Below the pieces are notes generated by a model. That model had not been told where the DNA came from and ran no database searches. It saw only the letters and a program-made list of their open reading frames with translations. A stretch of 5,208 nt of DNA from Spirochaetales bacterium (GTDB lineage: Bacteria > Spirochaetota > Spirochaetia > SZUA-6): positions 1 through 5,208 of the forward strand of contig QILZ01000080.1 in the NCBI GenBank assembly GCA_003233545.1, in the 5' to 3' direction. Below, piece by piece: positions 1-4,865 of the stretch. A program made the position numbers and the translations under genes. Numbering within the stretch: position 1 is the first letter of the stretch; every line of letters begins with the position of its first letter.

Positions 1-776
1 TTCCGGCAATGGCGGGCGAAGTCGACAAACTTACGGAAAAAGAAAGAAGCATAATTGTGGAAACCGTTGTGGCAGAAACGGCAGGAACCGTTCCTGTAAT
101 AGGCGGGGCATCGGCACCCACTCAAAAAGAGAGACTATACTATACGGAAAACCTTATAAAAGCAGGCTGCAGCGGAATACTGGTGAGTATTCCATATACA
201 GATAAGATCTCGTTTAAAAAGTATATCGATGAGATAAACAGGCTGCACCCTCCTCTACTCATGATACAGGACTGGGATTTTACAGGCTGCGGCATACCGG
301 TACCGGTTATTGCGGAGCTCTTTAACGAAATTGAATCCTTTAAATCATTAAAAATCGAAACCGTTCCTGCGGGAATAAAATATACCGATGTAAAAAACGC
401 TACATCGGGCAGACTGCATGTTGCAGGAGGCTGGGCGGTTATGCAGATGATAGAAGCTCTCGACCGCGGAGTAAATGCCTTTATGCCCACCGGCATGCAC
501 GAAATCTATGTGGAGATTTTTAAAAGATACAAAAACGGCTGCAGGGAAGATGCAAGAAAACTATTTAACAGAATTCTGCCCGTTTTAGCATTTTCCAATC
601 AGCACCTCGATATTTCCGTTCACTTCTTTAAGAGGCTCCTTTACAAACAGGGAATATACTCTACCCCGTTTGTAAGGGAACCTATTCTTCCTTTCGATAA
701 GTATCATACCCGCATTGCCGATGAACTGATTGCAGAAATAATAAATATAACTACGGGCAGTTCCTTATTACAGTAA
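1..776 (+). CDS. Dihydrodipicolinate synthase/N-acetylneuraminate lyase superfamily protein (5' partial)
   Basis: This is the C-terminal ~257 codons of a (beta/alpha)8 class I aldolase-family protein. The frame is open to the left edge (first full codon at 3), so the ATG at 9 is probably internal. That methionine lies in the segment matching the family's TTGE-x-LT-x-EE region (here MAGEVDKLTEKER), which normally sits about 45 residues into a ~300-residue protein. Counting from that Met, PVIGG is at 29-33, SIPYTD at 60-65, QDWDFTGCG at 87-95, SLKIE at 113-117 and a conserved-looking HVAGGWAV at 137-144. Lys115 aligns with the Schiff-base lysine of DapA. The DapA proton-relay positions (Thr44, Tyr107, Tyr133 in E. 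coli) and the substrate-binding Arg138 are not conserved, so DapA activity is unlikely. A lyase or aldolase acting on a 2-oxo acid is the family-level inference; the substrate is unknown. It converges on the XRE gene with an 18-bp gap. Confidence 0.85.
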   Translation, partial: PAMAGEVDKLTEKERSIIVETVVAETAGTVPVIGGASAPTQKERLYYTENLIKAGCSGILVSIPYTDKISFKKYIDEINRLHPPLLMIQDWDFTGCGIPVPVIAELFNEIESFKSLKIETVPAGIKYTDVKNATSGRLHVAGGWAVMQMIEALDRGVNAFMPTGMHEIYVEIFKRYKNGCREDARKLFNRILPVLAFSNQHLDISVHFFKRLLYKQGIYSTPFVREPILPFDKYHTRIADELIAEIINITTGSSLLQ

Positions 777-794
777 AAAAGTTACATAATTATT

Positions 795-1187
795 TCAGGA
801 ATCCAAGCTGTCAGATTTAAGTTCCATTATGCCCTTTAATTGTTTCAAAAGGCCGTTTCGAATCTTCTTGTTAGGAATTTTTCTAAAAAGTTTTAAAAGT
901 GTTTCTTCTTCACGCGTCAGGTGGTAGTGAAATTCATTTTCTTTTTTATAAATATTGTCAATATCTGCAATTATTTCAGGAATACGATCTTCGAAAAAAT
1001 TTTGTACCGGTATTTCAAGCGCTTTTGAAATATCGAGGAGCCTGTTAACACTTATCTTAGTAGTACCTTTTTCATACTTTTGAATCTGCTGGAAAGAAAC
1101 ATTGATTTTTTCAGCAAGCTCGATCTGCGTTAAACCTCTCTCTTTACGAAACCTTTTTATTAATCTTCCGATTCTCTCATTTATCAT
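795..1187 (-). CDS. XRE/Cro-CI family helix-turn-helix transcriptional regulator
   Basis: This is a predicted 130-residue cytoplasmic DNA-binding protein. Residues 8-62 form a classic HTH_3 domain: LIKRFRKERGLTQIELAEKI covers helices 1-2, the recognition helix region is VSFQQIQKYEKGTTKIS (30-46), and RLLDISKALEIPVQNFF (49-65) closes the fold. Residues 70-130 are charged and probably helical, and I recognise no known sensor domain there, so this half is likely for dimerisation. The start at 1187 is preceded by AAAGAAG, a weak ribosome binding site, and places the HTH at the usual distance from the N-terminus. The gene is divergent from the receiver-domain gene and convergent with the aldolase-like gene. 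Family members commonly bind palindromes near their own promoter. The inverted repeat at 1255-1285 is a possible operator, but this is inference. The regulated genes are unknown. Confidence 0.9.
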   Translation of the reverse strand: MINERIGRLIKRFRKERGLTQIELAEKINVSFQQIQKYEKGTTKISVNRLLDISKALEIPVQNFFEDRIPEIIADIDNIYKKENEFHYHLTREEETLLKLFRKIPNKKIRNGLLKQLKGIMELKSDSLDS

Positions 1188-1202
1188 TTAAACTTCTTTA
1201 TT

Positions 1203-1232
1203 TTTATAGTCAAAAGGGAAATATTTCTACAA
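1203..1232 (-). promoter_or_regulatory. Possible promoter of the XRE regulator
   Basis: On the minus strand a TATAAA -10 box (plus-strand 1203-1208) lies 18 bp downstream of a weak TTGTAG -35-like hexamer (1227-1232). The implied start near 1196 leaves a leader of only about 9 nt that barely contains the AAGAAG ribosome binding site. The -10 match is good and the -35 match poor, so this is only a candidate. Confidence 0.25.
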
Positions 1233-1253
1233 ACCGGCAGTAGAATTTATCTG

Positions 1254-1283
1254 TTGACAAACAACTATCCACAGTAGTATTGT
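1254..1283 (+). promoter_or_regulatory. Candidate sigma70 promoter of the receiver-domain gene
   Basis: There is a perfect TTGACA -35 box at 1254-1259. The -10 could be TATTGT at 1278-1283 (18-bp spacer, 4/6 match) or TAGTAT at 1275-1280 (15-bp spacer, 4/6 match). Transcription would begin around 1287-1290, which would exclude the GTG at 1288 as a usable start and support ATG 1303. The -10 match is mediocre, so the promoter may depend on an activator or be weak. Confidence 0.4.
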
Positions 1284-1285
1284 CA
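1255..1285. repeat. Imperfect inverted repeat over the receiver-gene promoter (possible operator)
   Basis: The arms TGACAA (1255-1260) and TTGTCA (1280-1285) are exact reverse complements. They are extended inward by ACTA (1264-1267) and TAGT (1275-1278), with a 3-nt versus 1-nt offset between the two arm segments. The repeat overlaps both promoter hexamers. It could be an operator for the divergent XRE protein or another regulator. Arms of this length can occur by chance, so confidence is modest. Confidence 0.3.
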
Positions 1286-1302
1286 TAGTGGTTTTATTAA
1301 AA

Positions 1303-1653
1303 ATGGAAAAGAAACTTCTTATTGTAGATGATAACGAGTATATAAGAAACTTTTTAAAAGATTTCTTAAATCTTCCGGGCTGTTCCATAGATACGGCAAA
1401 AAACGGCAGAGAAGCGGTTGAAATGTTTTCCAGGGAAAATTACTTTTTAGTTATTACCGATGTCGATATGCCTGAAATGGATGGAAATGCACTTTCACAG
1501 TATATTAAACTCCACTATCCATACACCGATATTATTGTAATGAGCGGGGATAATAATCTCGATTCATTCAGTAAAATGGGCATAACGAATTATTTTTCGA
1601 AACCCCTTAATCTCACGAAAATCAGAAACAAAATTCTCGAAATAATTTCTTAA
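1303..1653 (+). CDS. Stand-alone response regulator receiver (CheY-like) domain protein
   Basis: This is a single REC domain of 116 residues with no output domain. The phosphorylation machinery is complete: acidic pair Asp9-Asp10 in LLIVDDN, phospho-acceptor Asp53 in VITDVDMPEMDG, Ser81 in VMSGD as the switch Ser/Thr, and Lys100 in FSKPL. I chose ATG 1303 over the in-frame GTG at 1288 because MEKKLLIVDD is the normal N-terminus of the family and the candidate promoter would start transcription at or after 1288. Neither start has a clear Shine-Dalgarno sequence. Such proteins act by phosphorylation-dependent protein contact, as in CheY or Spo0F-type relays. No histidine kinase is present in the window, so the partner is unknown. 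It lies head-to-head with the XRE regulator. It could be a motility, relay or anti-adaptor component; the sequence does not say which. Confidence 0.9.
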   Translation: MEKKLLIVDDNEYIRNFLKDFLNLPGCSIDTAKNGREAVEMFSRENYFLVITDVDMPEMDGNALSQYIKLHYPYTDIIVMSGDNNLDSFSKMGITNYFSKPLNLTKIRNKILEIIS

Positions 1654-1711
1654 CGGCAGGTAATTCTAATGTCATTGTTTTTTTATTTTTATTACTGTTT
1701 ATTATAATTAT

Positions 1712-1740
1712 TTCATTCATCAATAGCTTAATAATATACT
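1712..1740 (+). promoter_or_regulatory. Weak candidate promoter for radC in an AT-rich gap
   Basis: The 123-bp gap between the receiver gene and radC is very AT-rich. TATACT at 1735-1740 (5/6 to the -10 consensus) sits 17 bp after TTCATT at 1712-1717 (3/6 to the -35 consensus), which would give a ~30-nt leader. A second TATAAT at 1703-1708 lacks a well-spaced -35. In such AT-rich DNA these matches arise easily. I see no GC-rich hairpin that could end the upstream gene. Confidence 0.22.
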
Positions 1741-1776
1741 GGACATCCTTAAAAAAACGTTTATTCTTAATTTATA

Positions 1777-2439
1777 ATGCCGCGCGGAATAAAAGATATA
1801 CCTGAATATAACAGGCCGAGAGAAAAACTTGCCGAAAAAGGGGCACAGGCCCTTTCCAATCCTGAACTTATTGCGGTAATTATCGGAAGCGGCATAAAGG
1901 GGAAAAACGTATTAAGGATAGCAGAAGATATTAATAAGATTCTTTTAAGGAACTACGGTAATACTACTTTCGAGGAACTTAAAAGAGTGGAAGGAATCGG
2001 TTATGCCAGGGCGTCTCAGATTGCAGGAGCAATAGAACTTACAAAGAGGTTTATTTTAAAAGATGAAATAAAAATAAAATCGCCGATCGATATTGTTAAA
2101 CTTACATCCGGGTTAAAGAGTAAAAAGCAGGAATATTTTTTAACCCTTACGCTGAACGGAGCCTCGAATCTTATTCATAAACGGACGGTCTTTATCGGTA
2201 CACTTAACCGGAGTATTGTTCATCCGAGAGAAGTATTTGCCGATGCGATCTCCGACCATGCCGCTGCTATCATTTTTATACATAACCACCCTTCAGGTAA
2301 TACGGAACCCAGCAAAGACGACATTTCAATTACAAAAAGATTGGTGGAAGTCGGAAAGATTATCGGAATAGAGGTACTCGAACATATAATCATCGCTAAA
2401 GACAGCTATTTTAGCTTTAAAGAACATCGTCTCATCTGA
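1777..2439 (+). CDS. radC: RadC family JAB/MPN-domain protein (UPF0758)
   Basis: This is a complete 220-residue RadC, a normal length for the family. The N-terminus shows the family signature, IKDIPEYNRPREKLAEKG (5-22) followed by ALSNPELIAVIIGSG (25-39). A helix-hairpin-helix-like segment, ELKRVEGIGYARASQI (67-82), follows. The C-terminal half is the JAB/MPN metal-binding domain. It includes GTLNRSIVHPREVFADAI (141-158) and the intact JAMM motif with His169, His171, Ser173 and Asp182 (IHNHPSGNTEPSKDD). ATG 1777 fits the family N-terminus, but no Shine-Dalgarno sequence precedes it. RadC was named for DNA repair, yet its molecular role is unsettled; the JAMM fold suggests a metal-dependent hydrolase. 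It is followed 77 bp later by the ABC exporter genes and may be co-transcribed with them. I see no phage or plasmid genes that would make this an anti-restriction or mobile-element variant. Confidence 0.93.
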   Translation: MPRGIKDIPEYNRPREKLAEKGAQALSNPELIAVIIGSGIKGKNVLRIAEDINKILLRNYGNTTFEELKRVEGIGYARASQIAGAIELTKRFILKDEIKIKSPIDIVKLTSGLKSKKQEYFLTLTLNGASNLIHKRTVFIGTLNRSIVHPREVFADAISDHAAAIIFIHNHPSGNTEPSKDDISITKRLVEVGKIIGIEVLEHIIIAKDSYFSFKEHRLI

Positions 2440-2442
2440 TTT

Positions 2443-2485
2443 TCCGGCTTATACGCTGCGGGCGTCGACACCAATCGATACCGGA
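2443..2485 (+). other. Possible RNA hairpin between radC and the ABC genes
   Basis: TCCGG-ct-TAT (2443-2452) can pair with ATACCGGA (2478-2485), giving eight base pairs with a 2-nt bulge. Directly inside the outer stem, ACGC (2453-2456) can pair with GCGT (2462-2465). No run of T follows, so it is not a typical intrinsic terminator. It could affect mRNA stability or expression of the exporter, or it could be chance. Confidence 0.25.
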
Positions 2486-2516
2486 GATAGTCTGTAATAA
2501 AATAACGGGAGGTTTA

Positions 2517-3425
2517 ATGACAGAGAACCTAATAGAACTTTTGAACGTGGAAAAGAGCTTCAACTCGTTAAAGGCCGTAGATGATGTAACCTTTTCCGTA
2601 AAAAGAGGATCCATCTACGGACTGCTCGGTCCCAATGGTGCCGGAAAAACGACAATAATAAGGATGGTAATGAATATTCTTGCGCCTGACAGGGGCAGGA
2701 TTACCATAAATGGTGAAAAAATATCCGAAGACAGCAAAGACAGCATAGGTTACCTGCCGGAAGAGAGGGGACTTTATAAAAAGCTTAAAGTAAACGAGAT
2801 GCTTCAATTCATAGGACAACTAAAAAGTGTCGGTACTTCGAAACTCCGGAGCAGTATCGATAAATGGCTGGAAATATTTGAACTGACAAAATGGAAACAC
2901 AACAGGATCTCGGAACTTTCCAAGGGAATGAGTCAGAAAGTCCAGTTTATCGGCTCTGTTATACACAACCCCGAGCTGCTTATCCTCGATGAACCTTTTT
3001 CCGGACTTGATCCTATAAGTGCCGATATGATGAACGAAACAATACTAAAACTGAACAGCGAAGGAACAACAATCCTCTTTTCCACCCATATTATGGATCA
3101 TGCCGAAAAAATCTGCAGCAATATTTTCTTAATCGATAAGGGAAAAGGCATACTCTCCGGGCCTTTACAGCAAATAAAGGACAGCCTTGGTAAAAAATCC
3201 ATTATTATCGAATTTGACGGGAACGGCGGTTTTATAAAATCGCTGCCGATAGTGGAAAAGGTAATCGAATACACCCGTTTTGTGGAAGTCGAACTTAAGG
3301 ATGGCCGTAAATCCGATGAACTCCTGAGATCGATTATCGGGAAGATTGAAATACATAAATTCGAGGTAGTCTCCCCTTCCCTTCATAAAATATTTATAGA
3401 TACGGTCGGTGAAAATGAACAGTAG
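2517..3425 (+). CDS. ABC transporter ATP-binding protein, NatA/ABC-2 type exporter
   Basis: This is a 302-residue cytoplasmic ATPase subunit. Walker A is GPNGAGKTT (38-46), the Q-loop region is IGYLPEERGLY (77-87), the ABC signature is ELSKGMSQKVQF (133-144), Walker B is LLILDEP (154-160), the D-loop is SGLDP (162-166) and the H-loop is His191 in FSTH. The PEERGLY form of the Q-loop and a C-terminal extension of about 85 residues resembling DUF4162 (215-299) are typical of the NatA/YhaQ branch. All catalytic motifs are intact. A strong ribosome binding site, GGGAGG at 2507-2512, lies 4 nt before the ATG. The permease gene starts 64 bp downstream on the same strand, so the two should form one exporter. 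Sodium or proton-coupled cation efflux is known for NatAB, but relatives export antibiotics or peptides, so the substrate is not assigned. Confidence 0.93.
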   Translation: MTENLIELLNVEKSFNSLKAVDDVTFSVKRGSIYGLLGPNGAGKTTIIRMVMNILAPDRGRITINGEKISEDSKDSIGYLPEERGLYKKLKVNEMLQFIGQLKSVGTSKLRSSIDKWLEIFELTKWKHNRISELSKGMSQKVQFIGSVIHNPELLILDEPFSGLDPISADMMNETILKLNSEGTTILFSTHIMDHAEKICSNIFLIDKGKGILSGPLQQIKDSLGKKSIIIEFDGNGGFIKSLPIVEKVIEYTRFVEVELKDGRKSDELLRSIIGKIEIHKFEVVSPSLHKIFIDTVGENEQ

Positions 3426-3438
3426 AGGTAAGACCGGC

Positions 3439-3486
3439 ATGGTACAGAAACAGCATACAACATTAAACTTTTTTCATGAGGTATAA
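3439..3486 (+). CDS. Possible 15-residue leader ORF before the permease
   Basis: A micro-ORF, MVQKQHTTLNFFHEV, fills most of the 64-bp gap between the ATPase and permease genes. Its ATG at 3439 is preceded by GAGG (3425-3428) overlapping the ATPase stop codon with a 10-nt spacer. Its TAA ends 3 nt before the permease ATG and is in the same frame. The permease ribosome binding site (ATGAGG, 3476-3481) lies within it, so translation of the micro-ORF could couple the two genes. There is no homology or composition evidence that the peptide itself matters, and an ORF this short is easily accidental. Confidence 0.2.
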   Translation: MVQKQHTTLNFFHEV

Positions 3487-3489
3487 ACG

Positions 3490-4719
3490 ATGTTTTCCAA
3501 AATGTTAACAATTGCAAAATACTCTTTTAAAATGACTGCGGCTAATAAGGGCTTTATTATTATGACAATATTAGGCCCCTTTCTAATACTTGCCGTTTCC
3601 GTACTCCCGGGATTACTTGCACAATCTTCGAAAGGAATATCGGAAAATACTGTAATCGGAATAGCCGGAGCGGATACGGAACTTCTTAATACTTTAAAAC
3701 CGGCATTCGAACACAGCGGGATTATTCTTGAAGCCGGAACCGATATTTCCGTGTTAAAAAGAAGAGTTTCCGGGGACACATTACATGGAGCACTTCTGCT
3801 TCCGCAGAATTATCTCGAAGCAAACCAATTTATATATTACTCCAAAACAGGCACCGATATAATAGTACTGAAAACCCTCGAAGAAATAATGGACAGGGTT
3901 ATTATTGCAAAGAGGCTTAAAAAAGCAGGATTGGATCCTGCGGAGATTTCAGCTCTTACCCTAAAACCACAGATCGTTCTGCGAAAGACGGGAGCAAAAT
4001 CTTCACCGGGAAAAGGAAGTAATTTTTTAAGTCTGCTTCTTACATCACTCTTCTTCGTGATGCTCCTCTATATGACAGTACTTCTCTACGGACAGGCAAT
4101 CGGCCGTTCCGTTGTCACCGACAAAACATCAAAAATCGTGGAAATCCTGCTATCATCAGTACGTCCGCGGGATTTAATGTTCGGTAAAATCTTAGGTATC
4201 GGTCTCGCAGGCATACTACAGTATGCAGTATGGGTGAGTATGGCCATTCTTTTAATTCATATAATCGGTCCGTTCTTTAATATAAACCTGCCCTCCGCTA
4301 TTTCCGTAAGTATATTTCTGTTTCTTGTCTTATTTTTTATACTGGCATTCTTCCTTTACGCATCGCTCTATGCAGCAATCGGAGCGGCGTCCGACGACGA
4401 ACAAAACTTAGGACAGCTCTCCTGGCCGCTTATCATGTTTCTGGTAATCCCGCTGGTACTTATTTCATCACTGGTTATGAACCCTGACAGCGGAGTTTCA
4501 CAGTTTCTCTCCTTCTTCCCTTTAACCGCTCCAATTGTAATGTTCATAAGAGTAAGCGTTAATATGCCTCCCGTATGGCAAATTCTTCTATGTATTGCCA
4601 TTATTACAGCAACAATCGCTGCTGCGGTTATCGCTGGATCAAAGATATTTAAGGTCGGTATTTTAATGACCGGAAAGCGCTTTAAATTTCGTGAAATTAT
4701 CAAATGGATCAGGTACTGA
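3490..4719 (+). CDS. ABC-2 type transporter permease (NatB/YhaP-like)
   Basis: This is a 409-residue integral membrane subunit with the ABC-2 NatB layout. An N-terminal membrane helix at about 21-43 (GFIIMTILGPFLILAVSVLP) is followed by a large non-cytoplasmic domain (about 45-178). Five further hydrophobic segments follow at about 179-200, 233-258, 271-298, 312-332 and 365-385. The cytoplasmic motif VVTDKTSKIVEILLSSVRP (208-226) between the second and third helices is characteristic of this family and is the expected contact region for the ATPase. GAGG at 3478-3481, 8 nt before the ATG, supports the start. It should form the membrane channel of a complex with the ATPase encoded just upstream, probably with two copies of each. 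No substrate-binding protein is encoded nearby, which fits export rather than uptake. The transported compound cannot be read from sequence. Confidence 0.92.
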   Translation: MFSKMLTIAKYSFKMTAANKGFIIMTILGPFLILAVSVLPGLLAQSSKGISENTVIGIAGADTELLNTLKPAFEHSGIILEAGTDISVLKRRVSGDTLHGALLLPQNYLEANQFIYYSKTGTDIIVLKTLEEIMDRVIIAKRLKKAGLDPAEISALTLKPQIVLRKTGAKSSPGKGSNFLSLLLTSLFFVMLLYMTVLLYGQAIGRSVVTDKTSKIVEILLSSVRPRDLMFGKILGIGLAGILQYAVWVSMAILLIHIIGPFFNINLPSAISVSIFLFLVLFFILAFFLYASLYAAIGAASDDEQNLGQLSWPLIMFLVIPLVLISSLVMNPDSGVSQFLSFFPLTAPIVMFIRVSVNMPPVWQILLCIAIITATIAAAVIAGSKIFKVGILMTGKRFKFREIIKWIRY

Positions 4720-4784
4720 ACCTTAAATAAAATACAACATAAACTCATATGCCAAAAAAACAAGAGCGCGGAAGAACATAACGG

Positions 4785-4808
4785 AATAAGTTTTTAAAAT
4801 GACTTATT
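4785..4808. repeat. AT-rich inverted repeat downstream of the exporter
   Basis: AATAAGT (4785-4791) and ACTTATT (4802-4808) are perfect 7-bp reverse-complement arms around a 10-nt AT-rich loop. It lies about 65 bp after the permease stop and just before the next promoter. No U-tract follows on the plus strand, so it is not a convincing terminator; it could be an operator or a weak 3' hairpin. Confidence 0.25.
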
Positions 4809-4813
4809 AAAGG

Positions 4814-4827
4814 CTATTGACTATTGA
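4814..4827 (+). repeat. Tandem 7-bp repeat CTATTGA at the -35 region
   Basis: CTATTGA occurs twice back to back (4814-4820 and 4821-4827), producing two overlapping -35-like elements, TTGACT at 4817-4822 and TTGACA at 4824-4829. Only the first has correct spacing to the -10 box at 4840. Confidence 0.6.
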
Positions 4828-4845
4828 CAGGCAAAAGGATACAAT
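4817..4845 (+). promoter_or_regulatory. Sigma70-type promoter of the SDR gene
   Basis: TTGACT (4817-4822, 5/6 match) and TACAAT (4840-4845, 5/6 match) are separated by an optimal 17 bp. The predicted start near 4852 gives a ~14-nt leader carrying GGGGG (4853-4857) ahead of ATG 4866. This is the best-matching promoter in the window and suggests the SDR gene starts a new transcription unit independent of the exporter. Confidence 0.6.
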
Positions 4846-4865
4846 TGCAGCCGGGGGTATTAAGG

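Noticed and set aside
140..496. Minus-strand ORF of 118 codons inside the aldolase-like gene
   Set aside because: It lies wholly within a strongly supported plus-strand gene, has no recognisable motif, and reads as an antisense shadow.
777..794. Possible bidirectional terminator between the convergent genes
   Set aside because: The gap has a run of six A and only a 4-bp GTAA/TTAC pairing; there is no stable stem in either direction.
795..2439. XRE regulator, receiver protein and RadC as a defence or mobile-element module
   Set aside because: No nuclease, methyltransferase, integrase, toxin or phage gene is present, the first gene points the opposite way, and each protein is a common chromosomal type.
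2498..2503. TAAAAT -10-like box with TCGATA 17 bp upstream before the ABC ATPase gene
   Set aside because: The implied transcription start would fall inside the ribosome binding site at 2507-2512, leaving no usable leader.
2432..2819. Two minus-strand ORFs at the start of the ABC ATPase gene
   Set aside because: They are antisense to conserved ATPase motifs including Walker A and show no domain or ribosome binding site.
3165..3779. Minus-strand ORFs over the ATPase/permease junction
   Set aside because: They are antisense to well-supported coding sequence and their translations match nothing I recognise.
4368..4763. Minus-strand ORF of 131 codons over the permease 3' end
   Set aside because: Its hydrophobic, Ile-rich translation is what the complement of a membrane-protein gene tends to give; no independent support.
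4749..4781. Ten-codon ORF MPKKQERGRT after the permease
   Set aside because: No ribosome binding site and too short to distinguish from chance.
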